Origin: an uncultured Bacteroidota bacterium
Lineage (GTDB): Bacteria; Bacteroidota; Bacteroidia; Bacteroidales; F082
Direction: 5' to 3'
Assembly: GCA_913009685.1 (NCBI GenBank)
Contig: CAJVXP010000015.1
Span: 1-49,992, forward strand
DNA: 49,992 nucleotides
Of this stretch, positions 25,228 through 33,739 are shown piece after piece. The notes below the pieces were generated by a model, which made no database searches, was not told the origin of the DNA, and worked only from the letters and a program-made list of their open reading frames with translations. Position 1 is the stretch's first letter, and each line of letters starts with the position of its first letter. Position numbers and translations under genes: made by a program.

Positions 25228-25261
25228 CAAATGTAATGAAAAATGGATTGTACGGAACAAA
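25228..25261 (-). promoter_or_regulatory. Promoter of the clpS-nfeD-floA-relA operon
   Basis: On the reverse strand, TTTG at 25261-25258, a 22-base spacer and TACATTTG at 25235-25228 match the Bacteroidota pattern, with the spacer at the long end of the usual range. It lies 24 bases before the clpS start. Confidence 0.5.
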
Positions 25262-25315
25262 AATATCCTAATCTTTGTTAATTCGTTGTTTTATACTAAC
25301 AATGACCCTGGATTA

Positions 25316-25431
25316 CCGATATAAATTGTTTCTTTTTACCTTTCTTATTGTTAGAAAATCTTTCAATAGCTTAGGCTATTCAAAAATTTTCTGCCGCAAT
25401 AAAGATAACAATAATTCAATTTATTTATCGG
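25316..25431. repeat. Long imperfect inverted repeat between lolE-like gene and clpS
   Basis: The outer ends CCGATATAAATTG and CAATTTATTTATCGG pair, the middle parts pair with interruptions, and the centre closes as AATAGC-TTAG-GCTATT. The arms are about 55 bases each. It may be a small inverted-repeat element or a strong hairpin that ends the upstream permease transcript. I see no clear target duplication. Confidence 0.65.
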
Positions 25432-25453
25432 CAATTCAGAATCATAATTAGTA

Positions 25454-26680
25454 TTATTCATACCTGAGCGCCCGGGCCGGCTCAATGCGCATGATGTAAA
25501 ATGAGGGGATGATGAGCATGAGCAGGCAAAGAAAAAAAGTACCGGCGTTGAGCATTAAAAGATGGGGGACGGATAGCTCGACGGGGACATAGGAAACATA
25601 ATAGCTGGCCGGATTGAGCCGGAACACACGAAAATAATATTGCACAAAATAAAAGAGCAGGCCGAGGAGGTTACCCCAGAACATGCCACGTCCGGTGATG
25701 TAGGCGGCTTTGTAAAGGAATATTTTCTGTATCGTACGGTTGCCTGCGCCGAGGGTTTTCAGTATGCCGACCATGCCGGTGCGTTCGATGATGAGGATGA
25801 ACAACGTGGAGACCATGGTAACGCCGGCCACGAGTATCATAAGTACCAAAATGACGACCACGTTGGTATTGAGAAGGCCGAGCCAGTTGAAAATCTCTGG
25901 ATAATTTTCGTAAATGGTGTTGATATTCAGATTGTAAGGAATGCTTTGGTAAATGTTCTGCGCTATGGTTTTCAGCTTTTTGAAATCACGTACCTGCAGC
26001 TCCACACTGCCTACCTCGTCAGGCCCCCAGCTATTGAGCTGTTGAATCTGCCGGAGGTCACCAATGAGAAAACGATTATCGAATTCTTCGATGCCGGTGT
26101 TGTAAATGCCGCTAATGACAAGTTTCCGGCCAAGCGCTGCAGTAGCATCTTTACCGATAAACCAGACACGAACAGCATCGCCCGGCTTAAGCTGAAGTTT
26201 TGTGGCAAGTTTTTGTGAAATAAGAATTTGATGGCTGGCGCTGGTTGTTTTGAAATCAGGCAGATGTCCTGCCGTGAGGTTTTCTTTTAAAAATTGCCAG
26301 TCGTAATGTTTCCCTACACCTTTCAGAATAATGCCCTGAATCTGGTTCCTGGTTTTTAGCACGCCGCCTTTTTGGGCAGTGTATTGGATATGTGTGATTT
26401 CGGGATTGGTGCGGAGTTCTTTTAGAAACTTTGTGCCGATGGTAACGGGACTCTCTTCGAGTGATTCGTTGTTCGTGAAAGCCACCACCTGCAGCGGCGC
26501 AGAGAAGCCTGTCACCTTGTTAGTGATAGAATTTTTAAAGCCAATGACTATGGCCACCGAAACGATCATCAGGGCCAACCCCAGCGCAATGCTGATAACG
26601 GCAATACGGATAACCGGACGCGAGTAAGCTTCCGTGCGGCCGGGGGCAATGTGTCTGGCAATGAAATAGGCAACGTTCAA
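25454..26680 (-). CDS. ABC transporter permease, LolC/LolE-FtsX type
   Basis: The 408-residue inner-membrane protein begins NVAYFIARHIA. It has a first membrane helix (RIAVISIALGLALMIVSVAIVIGFK), a large periplasmic domain (about 60-270) and three C-terminal helices, with the FtsX-type stretch VVSTLFILIIERTGMVGILKTLGAG. That is the fold of LolC/E, which extract lipoproteins from the membrane for outer-membrane transport. Its ATPase partner is not in this window, so related MacB-like roles are possible. No ATG is in frame near the start. I chose TTG at 26680 because the protein then begins like its relatives and a TAnnTTTG element lies just upstream. A longer frame starts with GTG at 26764. 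Confidence 0.8.
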   Translation of the reverse strand: MNVAYFIARHIAPGRTEAYSRPVIRIAVISIALGLALMIVSVAIVIGFKNSITNKVTGFSAPLQVVAFTNNESLEESPVTIGTKFLKELRTNPEITHIQYTAQKGGVLKTRNQIQGIILKGVGKHYDWQFLKENLTAGHLPDFKTTSASHQILISQKLATKLQLKPGDAVRVWFIGKDATAALGRKLVISGIYNTGIEEFDNRFLIGDLRQIQQLNSWGPDEVGSVELQVRDFKKLKTIAQNIYQSIPYNLNINTIYENYPEIFNWLGLLNTNVVVILVLMILVAGVTMVSTLFILIIERTGMVGILKTLGAGNRTIQKIFLYKAAYITGRGMFWGNLLGLLFYFVQYYFRVFRLNPASYYVSYVPVELSVPHLLMLNAGTFFLCLLMLIIPSFYIMRIEPARALRYE

Positions 26681-26694
26681 AACAGATTTTTTTA

Positions 26695-26702
26695 CAAAAT
26701 TA
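26695..26702 (-). promoter_or_regulatory. -7 element before the LolC/E-like permease
   Basis: TAATTTTG on the reverse strand lies 15 bases before the TTG start at 26680. It would place transcription start after the alternative GTG at 26764, supporting the shorter protein. The -33 element is not obvious. Confidence 0.4.
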
Positions 26703-26764
26703 TCATTTCCTGCTTTAAAACGGCAGGCTTTTGTATTTTTACCTTCTAAAATCGATGATTTCAC

Positions 26765-27955
26765 ATGAGGATACGTATCTTGCTTTTTGTTTTGTTTCTT
26801 TTTTCCGGATGGGTGAGCCAGGCACAGAACCTGCCGCCGGTGTTAACAAACTATAATCAAATTATTACCGGCGACGAGCAGACGTCTGTTTATTTTCCTT
26901 TGTTGCAGGGAAAACGGGTGGCGGTGGTAGCCAACCAAAGTTCTATCATCGGGGAAACTCATCTCGTGGACAGTCTCCTGTCTTCCGGCATCCGGGTAGT
27001 GAGAATTTTCAGCCCCGAACATGGTTTCAGGGGAAACAAAAGTGCCGGTGCTGTGGTAAAAGACGGGGAGGATGCAGTCACGGGTCTTCCGGTGATTTCC
27101 CTTTACGGGAAACACAAAAAACCCACCGTCGATGACCTGCAGGATGTAGATGTGGTGCTGTTTGACCTGCAGGATGTGGGCGTACGTTTTTATACTTACA
27201 TCTCCACCATGACACTAATTATGCAAGCCTGTGCAGAAAATAATATTCCAATGATTGTTCTCGACCGTCCCAACCCCAATGGTTTTTATGTGGACGGTCC
27301 GGTACTGAAACCCGGATTTACTTCTTTTGTGGGGATGCAGCCCGTCCCGGTGGTTTATGGGATGACTCTCGGCGAATATGCCCGGATGGTCAACGGCGAA
27401 CACTGGCTAAAGGACGGCATAACCTGTGATTTAACGGTTATTCCGTTGAAACATTACACCCATAATATGATGGTGAGGCTTCCCGTGAAACCTTCTCCCA
27501 ACCTTCCCAATTGGAAAGCTGTTTATCTCTACCCTTCGCTTTGCTTTTTTGAAGGTACCGGCGTGAGTGTGGGACGGGGCACTTCAAAACCTTTTCAGAT
27601 TTTCGGTTATCCGGGGATGAAAGGTAACTATGTTTTTACTCCCAAAAGTACGCCGGGAGCCAGTCTGCATCCCAAACTGGAAAACAAAACCTGCCGGGGG
27701 GAGGATCTGACCGCTTTCGCGGAAGATTATCGAAAGAACCCTCCGCAGCTTCATTTGCAGTGGCTGTTGAAGGCTTACCATGAATTATCGAAGAAGCACA
27801 CGTTTTTCAATAATTATTTCGATAAACTGGCCGGGACGGATCAGCTACGCAAACAAATTGAAGCAGGTTTTACCGAAGTGCAAATCCGCCAAAGCTGGCA
27901 GAAAGATTTAAAACGATTCAGGAAAATCAGGAAAAAGTATTTGCTTTACCGGTGA
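26765..27955 (+). CDS. namZ: Exo-beta-N-acetylmuramidase NamZ (DUF1343)
   Basis: The 396-residue exported protein belongs to the DUF1343 family, whose members in Bacillus and Tannerella release N-acetylmuramic acid from the ends of peptidoglycan fragments (glycoside hydrolase family 171). It has a signal peptide (cleavage near SQAQ, residue 21), then the family landmarks: VAVVANQSS, RIFSPEHGFRGN, VVLFDLQDVGVRFYTYISTM, LDRPNPNG and LCFFEGTGVSVGRGTSKPF. Length is normal. It is probably periplasmic and takes part in cell-wall turnover or recycling of environmental muropeptides. It is divergent from the LolC/E-like gene; the two ends are close, so their promoters share about 85 bases. Confidence 0.9.
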   Translation: MRIRILLFVLFLFSGWVSQAQNLPPVLTNYNQIITGDEQTSVYFPLLQGKRVAVVANQSSIIGETHLVDSLLSSGIRVVRIFSPEHGFRGNKSAGAVVKDGEDAVTGLPVISLYGKHKKPTVDDLQDVDVVLFDLQDVGVRFYTYISTMTLIMQACAENNIPMIVLDRPNPNGFYVDGPVLKPGFTSFVGMQPVPVVYGMTLGEYARMVNGEHWLKDGITCDLTVIPLKHYTHNMMVRLPVKPSPNLPNWKAVYLYPSLCFFEGTGVSVGRGTSKPFQIFGYPGMKGNYVFTPKSTPGASLHPKLENKTCRGEDLTAFAEDYRKNPPQLHLQWLLKAYHELSKKHTFFNNYFDKLAGTDQLRKQIEAGFTEVQIRQSWQKDLKRFRKIRKKYLLYR

Positions 27956-28309
27956 AATACATAAAAAAGATGGCTCGATGTTAAATACTGTGGGTAATTT
28001 TAAAGAAAAAACAAATCTCAAATAAGCACCAAAAATTAAATTCAAAATCCCAAAAGCAGTCAGACAACCTTTAGGGGACTTCTAACCAGATAGAATTAGT
28101 CTGGCACGTGTGAAAGCTACCAAACCAGTATACTGGCCAAACATTTAAAGTGACTTTGGAAGTGAAACGCACAAAAAGTTCATTTTTATTGATAATCAGC
28201 ATGGGTCTTATTTGGGTAATTTTAAAATTAGGGATTGTAATTTATTTGTATTTTGGCGCTTGGGATTTGACATTTCGTTACCCACATAAATCAACATAGA
28301 ACCAAAAAG
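27956..28309. other. AT-rich spacer with short repeats, no recognised gene
   Basis: This 354-base stretch holds two copies of GGGTAATTTTAAA (27992-28004 and 28214-28226). It also has short runs related to CAAATCCC in both orientations, which could fold back on one another. No reading frame or promoter stands out. The base composition changes here to the more AT-rich state of the sigZ-arsM pair. Confidence 0.5.
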
Positions 28310-28861
28310 ATGAGTAGTAAATTTGAAAATATATGGAACGATTTCCATGACCGGTTATCGGCTTTTGTAGAAAAACGCATTTTCAACAGGGAAATGACAG
28401 ATGACTGCGTACAGGAAATATTCATCAAAATTTACAACGGCTTATCCTCACTTAGAGATAACAGAAAATTGGAAAGCTGGATTTTTCAAATTGCAAGAAA
28501 TACTATTGTTGACCACAACAGACATATAATAAAGTATGCGACTGTTCCTATAAATAGCCAGGACCCGGAATTTGAAATTGATGATAATAAAAATGAAGAA
28601 ATTGCCAAAAGTATTGTTCCGTTTATTAAACAACTTCCTTTGAAATATTCAAATTCACTCATGCAATATGAAATAGAAGGACTGTCACAAAAGGAAATAT
28701 CGGAAAAAGAAAATATCAGCCTGTCCGGTGCAAAGTCAAGAATTCAAAGAGGGAGGCTGAAACTTATAAAAGCGCTGAATGAATGCTGCAAATTCGAAAT
28801 TGACAAGCGGGGTAACGTTCTGGACTACTGCCAACGACAAAATAGCAGTAAAAAATGCTGA
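28310..28861 (+). CDS. sigZ: SigZ-type ECF sigma factor
   Basis: The 183-residue protein is a sigma-70 family member with region 2 (residues about 5-70: IWNDFHDRLSAFVEKRI, DDCVQEIFIKIY and LESWIFQIARNTIVDHNR) and region 4 (about 100-155: QLPLKYSNSLMQYEIEGLSQKEISEKENISLSGAKSRIQRGR). It ends with the CCKFEIDKRGNVLDYC tail found in SigZ-like proteins, whose three cysteines could bind metal or sense arsenic; that last point is inference. It stands 79 bases before arsM on the same strand. Sigma factor genes of this type next to arsM occur in other bacteria, suggesting the sigma factor controls the methyltransferase. Codon use is AT-rich compared with neighbours. Confidence 0.85.
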   Translation: MSSKFENIWNDFHDRLSAFVEKRIFNREMTDDCVQEIFIKIYNGLSSLRDNRKLESWIFQIARNTIVDHNRHIIKYATVPINSQDPEFEIDDNKNEEIAKSIVPFIKQLPLKYSNSLMQYEIEGLSQKEISEKENISLSGAKSRIQRGRLKLIKALNECCKFEIDKRGNVLDYCQRQNSSKKC

Positions 28862-28940
28862 CTTTTTTGCGTCTTTTTTCTGCTTTCTGCGACTCCATCA
28901 ATGAAAGTTTAATTTCTAATAATTAAAAAGGAGTTTTATA

Positions 28941-29741
28941 ATGGGAAAAAAATCAAAAAACAAGATTAGAGAATCCGTGATGGAAAGTTACAAAGAAGTA
29001 GCATTGACAGATAGTTCGTGCGGTTGCAGCAGCTCAGGATGTTGCAGTCCTTCGGAAACAGATGAATTGTCTGACATTTCGGAAGCGATGGGATATTCCA
29101 GGGTAGAATATATTAATGTACCTGAAGGATCTAATATGGGACTTGGTTGCGGCAATCCGCTGACAATAGCCTCACTGAAACAGGGAGAAACAGTTTTAGA
29201 CCTCGGAAGCGGAGGTGGATTCGATTGCTTTTTATCATCTAAAAGTGTTGGAAAAACGGGAAAAGTGATCGGGGTGGATATGACTCCGGAAATGGTCTCA
29301 AAGGCAAGAGAAAACGCTGAAAAAGGAGGGTTCACCAATACAGATTTCCGGCTTGGCGAAATTGAGCATCTTCCCGTTGCCGACTCAACGGTTGATGTTA
29401 TCATTTCAAATTGTGTCATCAACTTATCTCCTGAGAAAGAGAAAGTTTTTGCTGAGGCGTTCAGGGTTTTGAAACCCGGCGGGCGGCTGGCCATATCCGA
29501 TGTGGTTTCTTCTGTCGAATTACCAGAGGAGCAAAAAAATGATTTATCGCTTTATTCCGGCTGTATTGCAGGAGCTTCATCTATTGATGAAATACATACC
29601 TTACTTCATAATGCAGGATTCTCAAAAATTAGCATCGAACCAAAAGACAAAAGTCGCGAATTTATAAAAGACTGGGCTCCGGGAAAAGGAATTGAAAATT
29701 ATGTCGTATCCGCAACTATTGAGGCTGTAAAAGAAATATAA
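28941..29741 (+). CDS. arsM: Arsenite S-adenosylmethionine methyltransferase ArsM
   Basis: ArsM methylates As(III) to mono-, di- and trimethylated forms, a detoxification route. The 266-residue protein has a cysteine-rich N-terminus (SSCGCSSSGCC, about 26-36), the SAM-binding motif VLDLGSGGGFDCF, and the cysteines expected to bind arsenic in SNCVINLSPEK and YSGCIAG. The context NVPEGSNMGLGCGNPL before the SAM motif is characteristic of the family. A strong Shine-Dalgarno sequence (AGGAG at 28929-28933, seven bases before ATG) precedes it, which is unusual here and consistent with acquisition by transfer. It pairs with the SigZ-type gene upstream and is convergent with nfo. Confidence 0.93.
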   Translation: MGKKSKNKIRESVMESYKEVALTDSSCGCSSSGCCSPSETDELSDISEAMGYSRVEYINVPEGSNMGLGCGNPLTIASLKQGETVLDLGSGGGFDCFLSSKSVGKTGKVIGVDMTPEMVSKARENAEKGGFTNTDFRLGEIEHLPVADSTVDVIISNCVINLSPEKEKVFAEAFRVLKPGGRLAISDVVSSVELPEEQKNDLSLYSGCIAGASSIDEIHTLLHNAGFSKISIEPKDKSREFIKDWAPGKGIENYVVSATIEAVKEI

Positions 29742-29826
29742 TCAGTGTCTGCCCGAAAACGCCAATCTCTTCGTTGGACTCATCTCGACCTTGACATTTT
29801 CGCATCAGCCAGGGATAGATTATCTG

Positions 29827-30672
29827 CTATTGTCCGGCAAAAGCATACAACATTTCAATTTCCTGCGGCCACAGGCTGGTGTCGGGGGTTTCCAGTATCA
29901 GCGGCATGTCATCAAAGCGCGGGTCGTTCATAATCCGGCGGAAGAGATCAAGACCGATGAAGCCTTTGCCGATGTTGTCATGACGATCTACACGCGAAGC
30001 CAGTTCCTTTTTCGAGTCATTCAGATGTATGCCTTTCAGGTATTGAAAACCCACAATCCGGTCAAAATCGGCAAAAGTTTTGTTATAGCCGGCTTCGGTT
30101 TTTATGTTGTAGCCCGAAGTGTACGTATGGCAGGTGTCAATACATACGCCCACCCGGCTTTTGTCCTCCACGCGGTCGATGATATAGGCCAACTGTTCGA
30201 AACGGTAGCCAAGGTTTGTGCCTTGTCCGGCTGTGTTTTCAATGACAGCAGTAACGCCCCGGGTTTTGTCCAGCGCCCAGTTAATTGATTCGGCGATAGT
30301 ATTTAGACTGGCTTCTTCGGTTATCTTTTTCAGATGTGAGCCGGGATGAAAATTAAGCCGGTCGAGGCTCAGCTGCTCACAGCGTTGCAATTCGTCCAAA
30401 AAGGCGGTGCGTGATTTTTCCAAAGGTTCTTTCTCAGGGTGGCCGAGGTTTATCAGGTAACTGTCGTGGGGCAAAATCTGATGAGCTTCGTAGCCGTACT
30501 TTTCGCAGTTTTCCTTAAAAAGCCGGATGCTTTTCTCCGTCAACGGTTTGGAAAACCACTGACGCTGGTTCTTGGTAAAAAGAGCAAAAGCTTTTGCTCC
30601 GATAGCATGAGCATTCACCGGGGCATTTTCAACGCCTCCCGAAGCGCTTACGTGGGCACCGACATATTTCAT
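29827..30672 (-). CDS. nfo: Endonuclease IV (deoxyribonuclease IV)
   Basis: The 281-residue TIM-barrel enzyme cuts DNA at abasic sites during base-excision repair. The family landmarks are [14 protein letters not shown] at the N-terminus, [21 protein letters not shown] (a zinc-binding His), [33 protein letters not shown] and [23 protein letters not shown], together holding the conserved zinc ligands of the trinuclear site. Length and order are normal. It lies convergent with arsM and downstream of a separate aminotransferase operon on the same strand. A perfect 18-bp palindrome sits 72 bases upstream of its start. Confidence 0.95.
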   Translation of the reverse strand: MKYVGAHVSASGGVENAPVNAHAIGAKAFALFTKNQRQWFSKPLTEKSIRLFKENCEKYGYEAHQILPHDSYLINLGHPEKEPLEKSRTAFLDELQRCEQLSLDRLNFHPGSHLKKITEEASLNTIAESINWALDKTRGVTAVIENTAGQGTNLGYRFEQLAYIIDRVEDKSRVGVCIDTCHTYTSGYNIKTEAGYNKTFADFDRIVGFQYLKGIHLNDSKKELASRVDRHDNIGKGFIGLDLFRRIMNDPRFDDMPLILETPDTSLWPQEIEMLYAFAGQ

Positions 30673-30743
30673 AGATGATATTTTTAAATAAATTTTTGAG
30701 CATTTCGCGTGAACTTTACTTTTTGGGCATTCTCATTCTACTG

Positions 30744-30761
30744 TGCTCATTCGAATGAGCA
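30744..30761. promoter_or_regulatory. Perfect 18-bp palindrome upstream of nfo
   Basis: TGCTCATTCGAATGAGCA reads the same on both strands. It is in the 105-base gap between the aminotransferase stop and the nfo start. It could be an operator for nfo or a terminator stem for the upstream genes; the absence of a U-tract favours a binding site. Confidence 0.4.
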
Positions 30762-30777
30762 ATATCATTGCAAATAG

Positions 30778-31980
30778 TTAATTATTTGTTCTGCCCGGAT
30801 AAACTTTCAGCGCTTCAGCCAGCACTTTCACCGAACTTTTCAGATCTTCCACTTTCAGCACATAGCTGATACGTATTTCGTCCTTCCCTTTGCCGGGGGT
30901 GGAATAAAACCCGGAAGCCGGTGCCAGCATAACCGTTTGGTTTTCAAATTCAAAATCTTCAAGCAGCCAGCGGCAGAATTTATCCGAATCATCGATAGGC
31001 AGCCGGGCTACCACATAAAAAGCACCGGAAGGATTGGGACAAAATGCACCTTCAATCTTGTTGATGCCTTCCACAACAGCGTCTCGCCGGGCGATGTACT
31101 CTTTTAACACAGCAACAAAATATTCGTCAGGAGTGTCCACAGCCGCCTCGGCAGCTACCTGTCCGAACGTAGGCGGACTCAACCTGGCCTGGGCAAATTT
31201 CAATGCCGTGGCTATCACCTCTTTGTTTCGTGAAATCATCCAGCCGATACGCACCCCACAGGCGCTGTAACGTTTTGAAACCGAATCAATAAGAATTACA
31301 TTATCGTCAATTCCATCGAGATACATGGCCGAATACTGGGTTTTACCATCGTAGGTAAACTCACGGTAAACCTCATCGGCAATCAGATACAAATCGTATT
31401 TTTTAACCAGATCGCGCAGGGTTTCCATCTCCTCTTTGGAGTACAGATAACCCGTGGGATTGTTGGGATTGCATATCAGAATGGCTTTGGTTCGTTTCGT
31501 GATGGCTTTCTCAAAAGCTCCCATAGGCGGCAGTGCAAAGCCGGTTTCGATATCCGACATAATGGGAGTTATTTTGATGCCTGCATTGGTGGCAAAACCG
31601 TTGTAGTTGGCGTAAAACGGTTCAGGGATAATCACCTCATCATCCGGGTCCATAATACTTTGAAAAGCAAACAGCAACGCTTCTGAAGCACCGGTACCAA
31701 CAATAATCTGGTCGGCAGTGACATCAATGTTTACCGTTTTGTAATAATCCGTAAGGCGCTCACGCAGCGACAGCATCCCTGCCGAGTGGCTGTATTCAAT
31801 GACTTTATGGTCATAATTCCGGACGGCATTCAGCGCTACTTCAGGGGTTTCGATATCCGGTTGGCCAATGTTCAGGTGATAAACTTTCCGGCCTTTTTTC
31901 TTAGCCTCATCGGCAAAGGGAACCAGCTTACGAATGGGTGACTCGGGCATCTGTTGCCCTTTTAATGAAATATTTGGCAT
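30778..31980 (-). CDS. Class I PLP-dependent aminotransferase
   Basis: The 400-residue enzyme belongs to fold-type I aminotransferases of the AspB/AspC group. It shows NIGQPDIETP near the N-terminus, GASEALLFAF (phosphate-binding region), ICNPNNPTGYLYSKEE with the substrate-contact Asn, IADEVYREFTYDG (Asp that binds the pyridine nitrogen), SVSKRYSACGVRIGW (the lysine that binds PLP) and GFYSTPGKGKDEIRISY with the carboxylate-binding Arg. The exact amino acid is unclear: aspartate, aromatic and alanine enzymes look alike at this level. It follows the DUF1573 gene by 15 bases and is probably co-transcribed with it. Confidence 0.87.
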   Translation of the reverse strand: MPNISLKGQQMPESPIRKLVPFADEAKKKGRKVYHLNIGQPDIETPEVALNAVRNYDHKVIEYSHSAGMLSLRERLTDYYKTVNIDVTADQIIVGTGASEALLFAFQSIMDPDDEVIIPEPFYANYNGFATNAGIKITPIMSDIETGFALPPMGAFEKAITKRTKAILICNPNNPTGYLYSKEEMETLRDLVKKYDLYLIADEVYREFTYDGKTQYSAMYLDGIDDNVILIDSVSKRYSACGVRIGWMISRNKEVIATALKFAQARLSPPTFGQVAAEAAVDTPDEYFVAVLKEYIARRDAVVEGINKIEGAFCPNPSGAFYVVARLPIDDSDKFCRWLLEDFEFENQTVMLAPASGFYSTPGKGKDEIRISYVLKVEDLKSSVKVLAEALKVYPGRTNN

Positions 31981-31995
31981 TTTATTGATTTTTAA

Positions 31996-32442
31996 TTACT
32001 TACTAATGGGGGTTCCGCCTTTGTCGGTTTGTTTTACCGGCAACATGGGTTTCGGGCGGGGAATAACCTTGCCATGAATATGCAGCACTACCGGCTTTGG
32101 TGCGTTGGAATAAACGGTAACCGTTTTGTTGAATTCGCCGAGAATGTTGGTGTTATAGGCCACATTGATAGTGCCTGAGTCGCCGGGAAGTATTGGCGCT
32201 TTGGGCCAGGTAGGAACCGTGCAACCGCAGGAAGAGCGCGGACGGGTCAAAAGCAGCGGTTCTTTGCCGGCATTCACAAATTTAAAATTATACGTTCCAT
32301 CCGACCTGTAATAAATCTTCCCGAAATTATAGGTCGTTTTGTTAAATTTCAAAACGGCTCCCAAAGTGTTTTTTGTCTTCTGCTGCGCTTGCATTTGCAA
32401 AGCAAAAAATGCAAAAAGTATCAAAATTCCGATTTTTTTCAT
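31996..32442 (-). CDS. DUF1573 exported protein
   Basis: The 148-residue protein has a signal peptide (MKKIGILILFAFFALQMQAQ) and a single immunoglobulin-like domain of the DUF1573 type: YNFGKIYYRSDGTYNFKFVN, then LLLTRPRSSCGCTVPTW and PILPGDSGTINVAYNT. The SCGC pair is the family hallmark. Many Bacteroidota carry several such exported proteins; their role is unknown, perhaps in cell-surface assembly. The ATG at 32442 is chosen over a TTG three codons earlier. A TAnnTTTG element lies 29 bases upstream. Confidence 0.88.
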   Translation of the reverse strand: MKKIGILILFAFFALQMQAQQKTKNTLGAVLKFNKTTYNFGKIYYRSDGTYNFKFVNAGKEPLLLTRPRSSCGCTVPTWPKAPILPGDSGTINVAYNTNILGEFNKTVTVYSNAPKPVVLHIHGKVIPRPKPMLPVKQTDKGGTPISK

Positions 32443-32470
32443 GGCAGACAATTTGTTTGTTTTTACCGTA

Positions 32471-32478
32471 CAAAATTA
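32471..32478 (-). promoter_or_regulatory. -7 element before the DUF1573-aminotransferase operon
   Basis: TAATTTTG on the reverse strand lies 29 bases before the ATG at 32442 and fits TAnnTTTG. No convincing -33 element. Confidence 0.4.
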
Positions 32479-32572
32479 GCAAAAAAACGATGCTTTTGGA
32501 AGGTAAAAGGAATGATGAATGAAATAAGGGGACTTCTAATAATGACAAAGGGGACGACACCATCAAATGGCA

Positions 32573-33046
32573 TTACCGCCAGTTTTTAAAAGGATTTTTC
32601 GTTAGCATGGAATTGTAATACCGTTTGTCGCCGGTAACTTCTTCTCCCAGCCAGCCGGGTTTTTCAAAGGAAGATTTTTCGTCGGGGAGTTCGATTTCCG
32701 CAATCACAAGTCCTTCGTTATCGCCGTGAAATTCATCCACCTCAAAAAACAAACCACCTGAAGTGGGAACGATGTGCCGGATTTTGTCAATGATACCCGG
32801 TTCACAGAGCTTCAGCAATTTTTCTGCTTCCTCCACGGGAATTTCCATTTCCCATTCAAAACGGCTGGTTCCGCTTTTATTCGCCGCCCCTTTAATGGTA
32901 AGATAGCCTGTATCATCTTTGACACGAACTCTGACAGTTCTTTCCGGTACTGATGACAAATAGCCCTGAATAATACGAAAAGACTTGATAACAAAAGGTT
33001 TATAATCATCTTTTGCCAAGAATTTCCGTTCAATTTCCTGCGACAT
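32573..33046 (-). CDS. CYTH-domain protein (triphosphate tunnel metalloenzyme)
   Basis: The 157-residue protein begins SQEIERKFL, the ExExK signature of the CYTH fold, whose members hydrolyse inorganic triphosphate or related phosphates in a beta-barrel tunnel. Further strands are seen as VRVRVKDDTGYLTIKG, FEWEMEIPVEEAEKLL, FFEVDEFHGDNEGLVIAEIELPD and TGDKRYYNSML. The charged residues lining the tunnel (E, K, R, D) are in place, so an active enzyme is likely; a role as inorganic triphosphatase is the best guess. The start at 33046 is fixed by the ExExK motif and by a -7 element lying inside the longer frame that begins at 33082. It lies just left of the ISAs1-type element. Confidence 0.87.
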   Translation of the reverse strand: MSQEIERKFLAKDDYKPFVIKSFRIIQGYLSSVPERTVRVRVKDDTGYLTIKGAANKSGTSRFEWEMEIPVEEAEKLLKLCEPGIIDKIRHIVPTSGGLFFEVDEFHGDNEGLVIAEIELPDEKSSFEKPGWLGEEVTGDKRYYNSMLTKNPFKNWR

Positions 33047-33064
33047 GACGCAATTTTTTTTTTG

Positions 33065-33072
33065 CAAAAGTA
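33065..33072 (-). promoter_or_regulatory. -7 element before the CYTH gene
   Basis: TACTTTTG on the reverse strand is 19 bases before the start codon at 33046. The mobile element begins only 41 bases further upstream, so the -33 region lies between them in native sequence. Confidence 0.45.
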
Positions 33073-33102
33073 GCTTAATCATGCGATAATAAACGAAGAC
33101 GG

Positions 33103-33112
33103 TTAATGTGGA
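33103..33112. repeat. Left copy of the 10-bp target-site duplication
   Basis: TTAATGTGGA directly precedes the left terminal repeat of the mobile element. An identical copy follows the right end at 35670-35679. A length of 10 bp fits the 8-10 bp duplications known for ISAs1-family elements. Confidence 0.88.
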
Positions 33113-33125
33113 CAGGGCAAACGCA

Positions 33126-33553
33126 TCATAAATTTAGGACCTTCAGGAGGTACTTGTTGTCCCAACCAGCTTTAAGTCTTCTGCTTTTAACACCGAGTTT
33201 CAGTGTTTTTTCGTTTTTTAACAGATTCAAAGCAATCTTGTTCAGTGTTGCAAACATTCAAAATTTGATTTAATACTGCATGTCCTTGTCTCATCCTCCC
33301 ATGGTCCAAATCAATCGTTGTATCTGACAGAATGAACTTGGAAGAAAACCTAAACTCATCCTCAATGTCTTGGTATAGTTGCTTTTGGCTCTGCTTTACA
33401 GCTAAAATATAACTTGCTTTTTATCCATGACTGTGCCCCGGAAATTACTGCCATAATTCCTATGAGAAGGATGTCATCCAATTTGTGAAGTTTCGTTACA
33501 TCGCGTCCGGGATCCTTTATTTGCCCAAAAATCAACCTTAATTTATTTACCAT
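33126..33553 (-). pseudogene. ISAs1-family transposase, internally deleted (copy 1)
   Basis: Reading the reverse strand from the ATG at 33553, the product starts MVNKLRLIFGQIKD and shows the ISAs1 N-terminal motif LHKLDDILLIGIMAVISGAQSW. There it breaks. In other frames the middle part appears (YILAVKQSQKQLYQDIEDEF and DTTIDLDHGRM), followed by the C-terminus NKIALNLLKNEKTLKLGVK and LKAGWDNKYLLKVL with a stop at 33126-33128. About 200 central residues, with most of the DDE catalytic core, are missing, and there is at least one frameshift before NKIALN. It cannot encode a working transposase. Confidence 0.85.
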
Positions 33554-33693
33554 TTTATAACATTTAATATGTTGTAATTCAATACAATATACAACATATA
33601 TCGTTATGAAAAACACTCTTCCATGGCTTTTTTTTACTGTTTTTAACCTCTTTCCTTTTGATTCCTTTTGGAAAAAATGATGCGTTTGCCCTG
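33424..33693. repeat. Direct repeat, copy 1 (transposase-start end)
   Basis: This 270-base block recurs at 35402-35669 with only a few differences. It carries the start of the ISAs1-type transposase, its upstream region and the terminal inverted repeat ATGATGCGTTTGCCCTG at 33677-33693. Confidence 0.93.
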
Positions 33694-33739
33694 GGTTGGT
33701 ATAAGATAATTCCGTTTTTTTGCAGATAAATATCCCTTT

